The notes: generated by a model not told the origin, from the sequence alone. Positions 28,982 to 38,454 are shown, counted from the first letter of the stretch. The stretch is 57,264 bases of DNA from Bacillota bacterium (GCA_015059155.1 SVAX01000005.1:1-57264); one strand, 5' to 3'. A program made the numbers and translations.

Positions 28982-29892
28982 TTTTTCACATCCGTTTTTA
29001 TTTTTTTTAAATCTATATAACTTCCTAAAATTTCATCATATTTATCTGGTGTAAATTTATCTAGCCCAGCCGCATCGAAAAAAGTCATCTCACCAAAATA
29101 AATTTGATCATTAATAATATAGAAGTCAACTCTTACATGCGGTATATTTTTACTTAATTTTTCAGCCAGGTCTACCATTTCATCAAATTGTTTTGGTTTT
29201 TTTATTTTTTTTGTAAAATTAGGATATACTTGTTGCAAATCCAATCTATTAAATTCCATATCATAAAAATTAAGTTTAGTATTATTTCCTCGATCTACAA
29301 CTATAAACATCATTTTTGCTTTCCCATCAAAACAATAAAATTTATAGTCATTTAGTTCTTTAGTATATTTATCCTCCATAAAAGCTTCAACTATTATTCT
29401 AGGCTTAACATTTTTATAAGGCCATTCACGCCATAAAAAGTAATATTTTCTTTTTAATCGTTTAGTTAAATACTTTTTTGCATATTTATAATCAAAATTT
29501 TTTTTATCTTTACAAATTAGAACAGTTCCTGAATCATGTGTAGTTTTCAAAACAAATTTATTTGGTAACTTACCAAAATCTATTTCATCAAATGAATCAT
29601 ATACGCCATAATTTGGAATTAAATATTTCTCCCCAATTGTTTTTTTTATATAATCTTGAACCTCATATTTATCAACTAATTTAGTGTAATCTGCATTTCT
29701 GTTATATAATTTTAACCATTGTAATTTTTCAGTAAATTTTATAGGATCATCTAAATTTAATTCTTCTCCCATTCTTTCTTTATAAACAAATTTTAAATAT
29801 TTTTCATCATTATATTTAATTATTCCTTTAGAAGATAAAAATATTAATACTTTCTTTGGATTTTTTAGAACTTTTAATAGTTTTTTTAACAT
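28978..29892 (-). CDS. TupA-like ATP-grasp enzyme
   Basis: A 304-residue member of the TupA-like ATP-grasp group. Typical stretches are FTEKLQWLKLYNRNADYTKLVDKY, FVLKTTHDSGTVLICKDK, LNDYKFYCFDGK and HVRVDFYIINDQIYFGEMTFFDAAG, which end in the acidic metal site. TupA-type enzymes are associated with adding amino acids or similar acids to surface polymers (teichuronopeptide). Uronic acid donors are made in this operon, so amide linkage to a uronate carboxyl group is a reasonable guess. Confidence 0.83.
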   Translation of the reverse strand: MLKKLLKVLKNPKKVLIFLSSKGIIKYNDEKYLKFVYKERMGEELNLDDPIKFTEKLQWLKLYNRNADYTKLVDKYEVQDYIKKTIGEKYLIPNYGVYDSFDEIDFGKLPNKFVLKTTHDSGTVLICKDKKNFDYKYAKKYLTKRLKRKYYFLWREWPYKNVKPRIIVEAFMEDKYTKELNDYKFYCFDGKAKMMFIVVDRGNNTKLNFYDMEFNRLDLQQVYPNFTKKIKKPKQFDEMVDLAEKLSKNIPHVRVDFYIINDQIYFGEMTFFDAAGLDKFTPDKYDEILGSYIDLKKIKTDVKK

Positions 29893-29901
29893 TATATCAC
29901 C

Positions 29902-30999
29902 TTATTTTTTTATTAAACTATACATATACTCAGTATTTTCTTTGAAAATTCCACATCCGTGAGGTATTTGTGATAACCAAATTGATTGACCAGTTGTATT
30001 GATTTCTATTAATACAACTTTATTATTTTCATCAATAGAGAAATCCCAAGATACCATCTTTAAATGAGGAGTTAATCCATGACAAGTATAAGCTATATTA
30101 ATCATTTCTTTTACCATTGGAATTTGATAATTTTCAAATTCAATTTTTGAGTCAGGATGAACAGTAAACTCTTCACCATATTCCGTATACGCAGTTTTAT
30201 TTAATTTTCCATCATCGCTTACACCAATAAACATTCCGCCGGCATGAGCATTATCAACTCTATTACCCCCACGACCAATTCTTAATAACAACGGTGCATG
30301 ATACATTTTACCTTCAATAGTGTATGTCATCACTCTAAAAGTATTTAAAGAATTAGGGTGTATTTTTTTAATTTCTTCACAATTAGTTACACATTTTTGT
30401 GCTATAAAATTTTCTTTATATTTATCAAAAACTTCCTCTATTGATGCATTAGTAGCTTTATCAATCCCTTTTTCAAATCTATAGATATTAATACTTCTAC
30501 CAGAACAAGAATCAATTGTTGTTTTAAATACAACTTCATCTGTCTTATTAAATAATTTAATTGCTTCATCGTAAGATATTATTTCCCTTTTACTATTATA
30601 ATAAATGCCACTACAATTAATCACAATAGTCTCTGGAATAATTAAACCTTTTACATCCTTGTATAATAATTCAATTAACGATTTATCTTCTAAAAAAGAG
30701 GCTATGTTAATTGGATTTAATTTAGATTCTAATTTTGTACTATATAACACTTCAGGAAAATATGTTTTATCATATTGGCCTGTATATGATTGATATAATC
30801 TGTGCCATTTATTTGAAAAATTTTTACCTAAATTATTTATGAAATATTCTTTTATTTCATTTTCTTCTTTTTTAGAAAAGTTCACCTTTTCATATAAATG
30901 TTTTTTATTCTTTAAATCTTTTAATTCTTTTTTATATCTTCTTCTAGTATTTCTTTTTTGAAGCAAAAAAATAATAAATTTTTTTATATTCTTTCTCAT
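29902..30999 (-). CDS. Sugar-transfer-associated ATP-grasp enzyme
   Basis: A 365-residue protein resembling the sugar-transfer-associated ATP-grasp family. Visible are VVFKTTIDSCSGRSINIYRF for ATP binding, NSLNTFRVMTYT, PLLLRIGRGGNRVDNAHAGGMFIGV, and MVSWDFSIDENNKVVLIEINTTGQS with the Asp/Glu/Asn metal ligands. The N-terminus is very basic and may sit at the membrane. The target is unknown. It overlaps the epimerase gene by four bases (ATGA), so the two are translationally coupled. Confidence 0.82.
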   Translation of the reverse strand: MRKNIKKFIIFLLQKRNTRRRYKKELKDLKNKKHLYEKVNFSKKEENEIKEYFINNLGKNFSNKWHRLYQSYTGQYDKTYFPEVLYSTKLESKLNPINIASFLEDKSLIELLYKDVKGLIIPETIVINCSGIYYNSKREIISYDEAIKLFNKTDEVVFKTTIDSCSGRSINIYRFEKGIDKATNASIEEVFDKYKENFIAQKCVTNCEEIKKIHPNSLNTFRVMTYTIEGKMYHAPLLLRIGRGGNRVDNAHAGGMFIGVSDDGKLNKTAYTEYGEEFTVHPDSKIEFENYQIPMVKEMINIAYTCHGLTPHLKMVSWDFSIDENNKVVLIEINTTGQSIWLSQIPHGCGIFKENTEYMYSLIKK

Positions 31000-31961
31000 T
31001 TATTATCTCCTTTATACCAATCAACAAATTTTTTTATTCCTTCTTTAAACGGAGTTCTTGCTTCATAACCAAGCAATCTTTTTGCCTTACTTACATCTGC
31101 ATAAGTTCTTTCTACATCACCAGCTTGCATAGGCAATATTTCAATATCAGGAATTACACCTAAAACTTCTCCAATTGTATTTATCATTTCAATTAGTGAA
31201 ACTGGACTAGAATTACCTAGATTAATTATTTCATATACATTATCATTATTTTCTACATAATTTGCAGATTTAATAATACCATCAACAATATCATCAACAT
31301 AAGTATAATCTCTCGAAGTTGTTCCATCGCCAAACATTGGTATTTTTTTACCTTCAAGCATTAATCTAGTAAATTTGTTAATAGCTAAATCAGGTCTTTG
31401 TTTAGGCCCATAAACGGTAAAAAATCTAAGCATAATTATATTCATATTATACAAATTATGATATACATGAGCCATTACCTCATTAGCTTTTTTAGTAGCT
31501 GCATAAGGACTAATAGCATAATCCACAATAAAATTTTCTTTAAAAGGCACTTCTTTACAATTTCCATAAACACTACTAGAAGAAGCCATTACTAAATTTT
31601 TTATATTATGTTTTTTTGCTTGCTCTAGAATATTCTGTGTTCCTATTCCATTTACTTCTTGGTATAAAATTGGATTTTCAATAGAAGGTCTTACACCAGC
31701 CATAGCAGCTAAATGAACAACAACATCTATTTTATTTTTGTTAAAAATATTTTCCATTTCAACTATATCCCTTATATCAGCACGATATAAAGTATAATTT
31801 TCATTAGTTAAAATTTTTTTTATATTATTTTCTTTTATATTTGGATCATAAAAATCACAAAAATTATCTATAACAATAACCTTATTATTTTCTTTTAATA
31901 ATCTTTCAGCTAAAGTAGATCCAATAAAACCTGCGCCACCCGTTATTAAATATGTTTTCAT
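30996..31961 (-). CDS. NAD-dependent epimerase, probably UDP-glucuronate 4-epimerase
   Basis: An extended SDR enzyme of 321 residues with GGAGFIG at 8-14, SSS at 127-130, and the catalytic pair Tyr153 and Lys157 in SPYAATKKANE. IDNFCDFYDPNIKENNI is the pattern of UDP-glucuronate 4-epimerases (CapI type), and ugd lies in the same operon. It would convert UDP-GlcA to UDP-GalA. UDP-glucose 4-epimerase activity remains possible. Confidence 0.82.
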   Translation of the reverse strand: MKTYLITGGAGFIGSTLAERLLKENNKVIVIDNFCDFYDPNIKENNIKKILTNENYTLYRADIRDIVEMENIFNKNKIDVVVHLAAMAGVRPSIENPILYQEVNGIGTQNILEQAKKHNIKNLVMASSSSVYGNCKEVPFKENFIVDYAISPYAATKKANEVMAHVYHNLYNMNIIMLRFFTVYGPKQRPDLAINKFTRLMLEGKKIPMFGDGTTSRDYTYVDDIVDGIIKSANYVENNDNVYEIINLGNSSPVSLIEMINTIGEVLGVIPDIEILPMQAGDVERTYADVSKAKRLLGYEARTPFKEGIKKFVDWYKGDNK

Positions 31962-33001
31962 TTATCTTTTTCTCTCCTTTGCTCAAACAATATATCTGTT
32001 CTAAATACAAAAATCATAAGACCAAATAACAGTAGTCCATATATTATATAACCAATTTCTTTATCAACTAGAAGCCAAATTACTGAAGCAGCACTAAATA
32101 AAGCAGTTATTATATAAATAACTATTACAGTACCACTTACTCCATAATTTCTTCTAAGTAATTGATGATGAAAATGACTTTTATCTGGTGTACCTATACT
32201 CTCACCTTTTAATTTTCTTCTTATTATAGCGCATAGTGTATCAAGTATTGGCACTATTAATATACATAAAGGTATTATAATGGATGTACTAATTATTGTT
32301 TTAAATCCTAAAAGAGTTATTACTGATATTATAAAACCTAAAAACATTGATCCAGTATCACCCATAAATATTTTTGCAGGATGAAAATTGTGAACTAAAA
32401 ATCCTAAAGTTGATCCAAACATAATAAATGTTATCACAACAGATAAACCTATTCTACCTTGACAATAAGCAATAATTCCAATAGTTAAGAAGAATATCGC
32501 ACTTATTCCAGATGCAAGCCCATCAAGCCCATCAATTAAATTTAAACAATTTATGCATCCTAAAATAAATATTATTGTTATTGGATAAGCAAGTGCCCCA
32601 AAGTTTATATACATACCAAAAAAACTAATGTCTCTAAGTAGTAAATTACCATATAAAACTACTATCAAAGCAGCAATTAATTGACCTACCAATTTATGAG
32701 AAGCTTTCATTGGCTTAATATCATCTATTATTCCAGTTATTATAAGCACAAAACTACCAATAAGTATTGAATTCATTGTAGCAGTATGCTCTCCAAATAT
32801 CATATATCCTAGTAGAAAACCAGCATATATTCCAAGACCGCCAAGTCTTGGCATTGGAAACTCATGTACCTTTCTTTTATCAGGTATATCCATAGCTCCT
32901 ACATGACTTGCTATTTTTTTAATTATAGGAGTTATTAAAGTAACAAACACAAACGGTATAAATACCATTAAAAGTATTGTCGTTAAATTAATTTTATTCA
33001 T
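31958..33001 (-). CDS. Polyprenyl-phosphate HexNAc-1-phosphate transferase (WecA/TagO type)
   Basis: This integral membrane enzyme starts the lipid-linked repeat by moving a HexNAc-1-phosphate, usually GlcNAc, onto undecaprenyl phosphate. The 347-residue protein has about ten transmembrane segments and the family motifs MPRLGGLGIY, GIIDDIKPM, NCLNLIDGLDGLASG, FMGDTGSMFLG and DKSHFHHQLLRR. It is the first gene of the polysaccharide operon. The AGGTGATG ribosome binding site favours the ATG at 33001 over upstream GTG and ATG codons. A TATAAT lies about 20 bases upstream with a poor -35. Confidence 0.93.
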   Translation of the reverse strand: MNKINLTTILLMVFIPFVFVTLITPIIKKIASHVGAMDIPDKRKVHEFPMPRLGGLGIYAGFLLGYMIFGEHTATMNSILIGSFVLIITGIIDDIKPMKASHKLVGQLIAALIVVLYGNLLLRDISFFGMYINFGALAYPITIIFILGCINCLNLIDGLDGLASGISAIFFLTIGIIAYCQGRIGLSVVITFIMFGSTLGFLVHNFHPAKIFMGDTGSMFLGFIISVITLLGFKTIISTSIIIPLCILIVPILDTLCAIIRRKLKGESIGTPDKSHFHHQLLRRNYGVSGTVIVIYIITALFSAASVIWLLVDKEIGYIIYGLLLFGLMIFVFRTDILFEQRREKDK

Positions 33002-33138
33002 ACACATCACCTATTTAATTATATCATATTTGATCATATTTACAAAGTATTTAAAACTCTTTTTGAAAAAATAGTCAACATTTGTAAACATAACTTTATT
33101 TTTTATAAAATTTGAGTTATAATTATAATGGTGATAGC

Positions 33139-33741
33139 ATGAATAAGAAAAGAATAGATTTGTCTGATATAAAAGAAAACGACTTAGATAAAACTTCTTC
33201 TTTTACAGATTTAATGAGCAGAAGTGAAAGAAGAAAAAGAGAAATAAAAAATGAAGAAAAGTTTTTAGACTCTAATAATAATGATATAGAAGATATGGTA
33301 CAAGAAAAGAAAAAAAGCACAAAAGATTTAACTATAGAACTTGAAAAAGCTAAAAATGAGTATAAAAATCAAATTAATGACAAAAAAGAGGAAGAGCTTG
33401 GTAAAACACAAATACTTGAACTTACCAGACAAATGAAATTTAATTTTGAAGAAACAAAAAAAGAAAATAACGAAAAGAAAAAAAATGGAGTTTCATTTTT
33501 AAATATTATTGGAATAGTTAATTTATTATGTATTGGTTATTATATATATTTGTTAACACTCACTAATTACCAAGATAAGCAAATTAATTATTTAATTACA
33601 GGCGGTATTATAGTTTTGCTAGTATTGTTATTTGGACTTTCAGTGATAACTCCAAAAAAAGTGAGTAAATTTTTTAACATTTTAAATATATTGGCAATCT
33701 TATCTTTCATAAGTTTCAATATTTATATAATTATGTATTAA
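33139..33741 (+). CDS. Charged protein with C-terminal membrane segments
   Basis: One of the few plus-strand genes. The 200-residue protein has a highly charged, probably helical N-terminal 120 residues and three transmembrane segments at about 122-142, 151-170 and 178-198. I do not recognise the family. The ATG at 33139 follows GGTGAT; a TTG at 33112 lies among the promoter elements (overlapping TATAAT hexamers at 33117-33128). It is divergent from the polysaccharide operon and convergent with the surface-protein gene. Confidence 0.6.
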   Translation: MNKKRIDLSDIKENDLDKTSSFTDLMSRSERRKREIKNEEKFLDSNNNDIEDMVQEKKKSTKDLTIELEKAKNEYKNQINDKKEEELGKTQILELTRQMKFNFEETKKENNEKKKNGVSFLNIIGIVNLLCIGYYIYLLTLTNYQDKQINYLITGGIIVLLVLLFGLSVITPKKVSKFFNILNILAILSFISFNIYIIMY

Positions 33742-33768
33742 AAAAAGCGAAGTCAAACTTCGTTTTTC
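33742..33768. terminator. Bidirectional terminator between convergent genes
   Basis: An 11-bp stem (AAAAGCGAAGT/ACTTCGTTTTT, one G-T pair) at 33743-33767 is followed by T runs in both directions. The TGA stop of the minus-strand gene (33753-33755) lies inside it. Confidence 0.85.
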
Positions 33769-35000
33769 TTTTTATTATAACGATTAAGTTCTATAAGCAA
33801 GAATAACATGCTTAAAAAGCATACACAACTAAGAACTATAACCATAGTTAAATATTTATCTTTTTCGTTAGTTAATCTATCTAATAAAGTTGTATCATAT
33901 CTTTGTATAGAATTTTCTTTCATATCATATAAATAATATCCTTCATAACCAGTTGAAGTGTTAGTTCCATAAATTAAATAATAATCTTCAATTCCTTCAA
34001 GTTTATATGCAGTCACACCTACATCATTTATTTTTATACTAACCTTTTTATATTTAGTATCTTTAGTATCATGAATATATAAATTCATCAAATCAAAAGT
34101 AAATTCTTTATATTCTTTATATTCTCCAGTTTTAGAATTATAAGAAAACAAATTTATATTTCCTTCTTCATCCTTTAATCCTACTAAAGTAACATCAGTT
34201 ACTTCATTATGCATTGCTGGTATTTCAAAATTATTAATATTAATACTGGTTTCTTTATAACCATCCTTTAAAGTTAACAATTCTCTTTTCTTAACTACTC
34301 TATAAGTTTTATTATTAATTTTAATTTCTATTGGATCTTTTTCCTCAACATTAGCAGTTATTTTATATGTTCTTTCATTTCCATTTTCAGCTGTTACTAC
34401 TATACTTATCGTATTAGTGCCTTCACTAATTTTAATTTCTCCAGCACCTGTTATTCTAGCGGCTTTTTCTTCAGAAACTGCATTTACGTTTATTTTTTCT
34501 GTTCCAGGTTCAAGTTCTACCGTATACTCCAAAGTATCTTTGTTAAAAGCAGGTGTTAATTCATATCCATCTATACTCAAACTTTTTAAATAATTATTTT
34601 TACTGTATGTCTTGTTTACGTCAATACTAGATTGAGTATTTTTCTTTTTTACATTGATAGTTAAAGACCTAGCTCCACCAGTATATTGTTCGTTATCATA
34701 ATCACCTATTTTTCCTACAGGAGATACTGTTATTGTAGCAGTTCCTGCTGATTTAGCAGAAAAATTAAGAGTAATTGTTTGATTATCATAAAAATCCTCT
34801 GCTCCACCAGATAAAATGCTAGAATCTGATGATGTTATTTTAAATCTACCGGCTATATTATTAAAATTAATAGTAACTTTTACTGTAGAATTAACATATA
34901 CAGAACTACTACCATTAATACTAAGAGAACCCGCATTTACACTACTTATACCAATAAATAAACAAAACATTATAATTAATAAAATTATTTTTTTCTTCAT
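33753..35000 (-). CDS. Secreted, membrane-anchored protein with cadherin-like domain
   Basis: The 415-residue protein has a signal peptide (about 1-23). An Ig/cohesin-like beta domain (about 25-125) follows, with VNSTVKVTINFNNIAGRFKITSSD. Next is a cadherin-like beta-sandwich domain (about 138-218: YLKSLSIDGYELTPAF, then GNERTYKITANV). After an unassigned region there is a C-terminal transmembrane helix (about 386-406) and a basic tail. It should display its domains outside the cell. It follows the dockerin-bearing glucosaminidase by eight bases, so the pair may form a complex. The N-terminal domain resembling cohesin is my suggestion, not a firm assignment. It ends with a genuine TGA. Confidence 0.72.
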   Translation of the reverse strand: MKKKIILLIIMFCLFIGISSVNAGSLSINGSSSVYVNSTVKVTINFNNIAGRFKITSSDSSILSGGAEDFYDNQTITLNFSAKSAGTATITVSPVGKIGDYDNEQYTGGARSLTINVKKKNTQSSIDVNKTYSKNNYLKSLSIDGYELTPAFNKDTLEYTVELEPGTEKINVNAVSEEKAARITGAGEIKISEGTNTISIVVTAENGNERTYKITANVEEKDPIEIKINNKTYRVVKKRELLTLKDGYKETSININNFEIPAMHNEVTDVTLVGLKDEEGNINLFSYNSKTGEYKEYKEFTFDLMNLYIHDTKDTKYKKVSIKINDVGVTAYKLEGIEDYYLIYGTNTSTGYEGYYLYDMKENSIQRYDTTLLDRLTNEKDKYLTMVIVLSCVCFLSMLFLLIELNRYNKKKNEV

Positions 35001-35008
35001 ATTACCTC

Positions 35009-37051
35009 CTATTGTTCTATATCAGCTGTACCCATTATATACTTTCTAATTCTAACATAATCTATCGCATCTACAAATCCATCTTTATTTGCATCACTTG
35101 CTTCTTTATATGCGCCAGATAAATTAGCTGTGCCCATTATATATTTTCTTATTCTAACATAATCTATCGCATCAATAGCTCCATCACCTGTAGCATCACC
35201 ATAAATTACTGTTTCATAAGTTTTAACCTCACTACCAACAGTAATAATTATCTTATTACCAGTTGAAATGATATCATTGTTATCAAATTCTACTATAGCA
35301 TCTTTATTTGCATTTTGAATCTTATTTTTTATTACATCTAATTTAGTTCCAATGCTTAAACCGCTAATATATTTATCTCCATTTTTTATACCTGCGTTAT
35401 TTAAAGTCGTAACTACATCTATAGGATCTTCTATTTTCTGGCCTGTTAAAATAATATTTATTTTATAAGTTTTAGTATTACCGTTTTCTGCAGTTACTAT
35501 TATTTCTTTTGTTGTGTTTTCTGTTATTTCAAATTTTCCTGTTCCAGTTATTTGAGCTTTATTTGAAACTGGTATAGCAGTTATTTCTATTTCTTCAGTA
35601 TTAATATCCAAATAATAATTATATTTTTCAGTTGCACCATCAAATTCAGCTATATTATTATCATTAATACTTATACTAGATAAATAATTATTTGGCCAAC
35701 CACCAGTAGTGGGTCTATTAGTTGAACTTGGCATATCATCATATACAGGTATATAAAATATAAATCCAGTATTAAGTAATCCTGCATTAGAATATGATCT
35801 ATAAGTAGTTGTTGCTTCACTAGAAGGCGCCATTATACTAGTCATATATTGATGATAGAAATTAGTATATGGATCACTTACTTTTCCTGTAGAAATTAAG
35901 TAATTATAAATAACATTCCATTTTTTAAAATAACTTGTATCTTGACCAACACTAATATATTTATCATTCATCCATATAGCGCCACCAACAATAGCTTTAT
36001 TAGGAGTATCCCAAGGTCTTAATGTTGCAATATCAGTTTTTGCTGCATAATTTAACCCATTTATAGCAGGGCTTTCACCACCAGTAGCTCCTATATTATA
36101 AAAATTATACATTCCATTATAAGTACCTGCTATAGCAGTACTAGCAGTTTCACCTATTCCGACTTCTTGTCTAGATAATGAAGCCAAATAAACAGGGCTC
36201 ATATTAGATGTTTTTCCTGCTTCCAGAAAATCTGCCACATAGTTTGATAAATAATCATTCTTAAAAATTTGCAAAATTAAACTTTGGTAATTTTCATCTG
36301 AAATACTATTATCATATGATAATCCTTCAAACTGAAATATATGCATATCAGTTAAAAAATTTCTAGGATCCATATAATAAGCTACCGTATCGTAATTTGC
36401 CTCACACCAAGGATTACTTCCTCCTATCTGATCATATTCTACAAATTTATCATTGTAATAATCAAAAGATTGAGGGTCTATAGAAAAATAAGCATAATTA
36501 TTAGATGAGCTAGTTTGAACCAAAGCATTTCCTGGAATAGATATTTCCCCATTCACTGCATCAGAAAATTTTAATTCTGTATCTATAGCTTTAAAAATCC
36601 AATTAGGATGTGCAGTTTTTAAATAAGCTAAAGATTCAAAATAGCTTTCAGGAAAACCTGCATTAGCAAATTCTTGTTTTAACTCTTCAGTTAAGAAAGA
36701 ATCACTTTTTAAATAAGTATTACAATAATATCCATACTTTTCACCATGTCTTAAACTATTATATTTTGCATAAACATAATTACCTGGACATAAATCACTA
36801 TCTGGGGATGCTATATCATGACCTGTTATAACAGTTACTTTATCTCCATTGTCTAACCATAAAACACCTTGAGTAACTGAAGAAAAAGAAGAATCTTTAT
36901 AAAAACAATAGCCAGTAGAATCATTTCTTAAAGAACACTTTGCATTCTCTCCATTAAAAACAGTAGCTTCATAATCTGCATTTACTTTATTTATAAATAA
37001 AAATGATATGAAGAAAATAATCATAAATAAATATTTATAAATTCTTTTCAT
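35009..37051 (-). CDS. Secreted glucosaminidase with cadherin-like and dockerin domains
   Basis: The 680-residue protein has a signal peptide (1 to about 26), an SH3-like Cys-containing N-terminal region and a LytG/Bax-type glucosaminidase domain (about 230-400). The domain shows YMDPRNFLTD, SPVYLASLSRQEVGIG and YNFYNIGATGG, with Glu in SRQEVG as the likely catalytic acid. A cadherin-like domain follows (about 455-540). Two type I dockerin-like repeats end the protein (DATGDGAIDAIDYVRIRKYI and DANKDGFVDAIDYVRIRKYI), each with a calcium loop. It should cut the glycan strands of peptidoglycan and dock onto a surface partner. GAGGTGAT fits the second of two adjacent ATGs. Confidence 0.85.
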   Translation of the reverse strand: MKRIYKYLFMIIFFISFLFINKVNADYEATVFNGENAKCSLRNDSTGYCFYKDSSFSSVTQGVLWLDNGDKVTVITGHDIASPDSDLCPGNYVYAKYNSLRHGEKYGYYCNTYLKSDSFLTEELKQEFANAGFPESYFESLAYLKTAHPNWIFKAIDTELKFSDAVNGEISIPGNALVQTSSSNNYAYFSIDPQSFDYYNDKFVEYDQIGGSNPWCEANYDTVAYYMDPRNFLTDMHIFQFEGLSYDNSISDENYQSLILQIFKNDYLSNYVADFLEAGKTSNMSPVYLASLSRQEVGIGETASTAIAGTYNGMYNFYNIGATGGESPAINGLNYAAKTDIATLRPWDTPNKAIVGGAIWMNDKYISVGQDTSYFKKWNVIYNYLISTGKVSDPYTNFYHQYMTSIMAPSSEATTTYRSYSNAGLLNTGFIFYIPVYDDMPSSTNRPTTGGWPNNYLSSISINDNNIAEFDGATEKYNYYLDINTEEIEITAIPVSNKAQITGTGKFEITENTTKEIIVTAENGNTKTYKINIILTGQKIEDPIDVVTTLNNAGIKNGDKYISGLSIGTKLDVIKNKIQNANKDAIVEFDNNDIISTGNKIIITVGSEVKTYETVIYGDATGDGAIDAIDYVRIRKYIMGTANLSGAYKEASDANKDGFVDAIDYVRIRKYIMGTADIEQ

Positions 37052-37084
37052 CATATCACCTCTACCTTCATATTACATTATATC

Positions 37085-37113
37085 AAAAAAGAGTGAACTT
37101 GTACACCCCACTC
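37085..37113 (-). terminator. Terminator of the ylbD-ylbE-rsmD operon
   Basis: A GAGTG/CACTC stem (37109-37113 with 37091-37095) is followed on the minus strand by six T residues, about 20 bases after the rsmD stop. Confidence 0.65.
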
Positions 37114-37131
37114 ATGTATATTTCCAAAACT

Positions 37132-37665
37132 TTACAACTCATATATTTTTATTTTTTTACTGCCATATTTTTTATCTTTAATTAATTTTAAATTATTATT
37201 TTCTATTTCTTCAGTTTCATATTCACATACTATTATGCCATCTTTATTTAGTAGATCATATTCTACTATTTTTTCTAAACAATCGTTAATTAAATTTAAT
37301 TTATATGGAGGATCTAAAAATATAATATCAAACTTTATATTACTATTTCTAAATAATTCTAAAGCACTTTTATAATCACTTTTCATAATATGAATTTTAT
37401 CATCCATATTACTTGTATTCTTTTTTATTATATTTATAAGTTCTATATTATTATCTATAAAATATGCTTCACAACTACCATTACTTAAAGCCTCTATACC
37501 AAGAGAACCACTACCAGCAAAAAGATCTAATACTACACTATTTTTTATTTTATTTTGTATTATTCCAAATAAAGATTCCTTTACTCTATCCATAGTAGGT
37601 CTTGTACCATCTATATCAAATCCTATTAAATTTTTACCTTTATATTTACCGCTTATAACTCTCAC
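37132..37665 (-). CDS. rsmD: 16S rRNA (guanine-966-N2)-methyltransferase
   Basis: RsmD methylates G966 of 16S rRNA during 30S assembly. The 177-residue protein has RVISGKYKGKNL at its start, the SAM-binding motif VLDLFAGSGSLGIEALSNG and the catalytic IIFLDPPYKLN. The start is GTG with GGTGAT six bases upstream. It follows ylbD and ylbE in the order known from Bacillus (where rsmD is ylbH), though ylbF and ylbG are absent here. Confidence 0.93.
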   Translation of the reverse strand: MRVISGKYKGKNLIGFDIDGTRPTMDRVKESLFGIIQNKIKNSVVLDLFAGSGSLGIEALSNGSCEAYFIDNNIELINIIKKNTSNMDDKIHIMKSDYKSALELFRNSNIKFDIIFLDPPYKLNLINDCLEKIVEYDLLNKDGIIVCEYETEEIENNNLKLIKDKKYGSKKIKIYEL

Positions 37666-37696
37666 TTTATCACCAATATAATTTTATCACAAAAAC

Positions 37697-37921
37697 TCAA
37701 GAATTTAAAGAAGAAATAATCGCACTAACCATTTCAAAAGTAGAAAGAGCTTTATTAAGTCTGTCACTTGGTCTTAGTTTATATGCAGTTTTCATTTCTT
37801 CAATAAAAGTATTAAACATTTCTGGATTTCTATTTAATGTTTTATACCAATGAGAATTTTCGTGCAAATACTTAATATATAATGGATTACTTTTTAATTT
37901 AAATTGAAGATCTAAAGTCAT
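37697..37921 (-). CDS. ylbE: YlbE-like protein
   Basis: A 74-residue helical protein matching the YlbE family (FKLKSNPLYIKYLHENSHWYKTLNRNP). Its function is unknown. Its ATG overlaps the stop codon of ylbD, so the two are translationally coupled. The gene order ylbD-ylbE-rsmD is conserved with Bacilli. Confidence 0.82.
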   Translation of the reverse strand: MTLDLQFKLKSNPLYIKYLHENSHWYKTLNRNPEMFNTFIEEMKTAYKLRPSDRLNKALSTFEMVSAIISSLNS

Positions 37922-38316
37922 TAATCCTCAAAATGTTTATATAAAGGTCTAGGTTTATATGCTTGCTTTTCCGTATTAGTATTATCCTTTTTAGAGAAAT
38001 CTTGAACTACACCTAGTACCCTTTGAAAATTACCAATACCTTCTTGTAATCCATCTAAATCAACATTTTTAAACCAATTAACAACTTCACTTAAAGTTAA
38101 TCCAGCTATTCCTGCTTTTGACTTATTTTCTATGTTATTATCAGTATTGTTTATAGTATTCTCATCTTTACCAATATAGTCTTTCCATACACTTTCTTCT
38201 TCTCCATATAAATCATACATCTCATAAAATTTTTGCCATGTCATTTCATTATTCTTTACAAATTTAATAAGTTTAGGATTATTCTTTACAAATTGTTTAA
38301 ACTCTTCTTTTTTCAT
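37921..38316 (-). CDS. ylbD: YlbD-like coat-associated protein
   Basis: The 131-residue protein matches the N-terminal part of YlbD (FVKNNPKLIKFVKNNEMTWQKFYEMYDLYGEEESVWKDY). In Bacillus YlbD is listed as a spore coat protein, but the family also occurs in non-sporulating relatives. The C-terminal half has NWFKNVDLDGLQEGIGNFQRVLGVVQDF. It is the first gene of its operon, with AGGTGG before the ATG. Confidence 0.8.
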   Translation of the reverse strand: MKKEEFKQFVKNNPKLIKFVKNNEMTWQKFYEMYDLYGEEESVWKDYIGKDENTINNTDNNIENKSKAGIAGLTLSEVVNWFKNVDLDGLQEGIGNFQRVLGVVQDFSKKDNTNTEKQAYKPRPLYKHFED

Positions 38317-38373
38317 TCTACCACCTATTAAAGTTTATGTTATATTTTAACTTTTATTTATTTTAAATTGAAT

Positions 38374-38400
38374 AAAAAAGAAGTTTACTAAGTAAACCTC
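38374..38400 (-). terminator. Terminator of the secreted SipW/TasA-like gene
   Basis: A 9-bp stem with one G-T pair (38392-38400 with 38380-38388) and a three-base loop is followed by six T residues on the minus strand. It lies 17 bases beyond a TAA (38417-38419) that ends the shifted frame VRPVITVQL, rather than directly after the TAG used by the main frame. Confidence 0.85.
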
Positions 38401-38454
38401 TATATTTTTATTTATATTAAAGTTGTACTGTTATAACTGGGCGTACAGTTACTA

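Noticed and set aside
33112-33138. TTG start for the plus-strand membrane protein
   Set aside because: These bases contain overlapping TATAAT promoter hexamers and the GGTGAT ribosome binding site; the ATG at 33139 is well placed.
33753-33768. Mycoplasma genetic code (TGA read as Trp)
   Set aside because: A TGA stop lies inside a bidirectional terminator at the end of a gene, tryptophan is encoded by TGG throughout, and cell wall genes are present.
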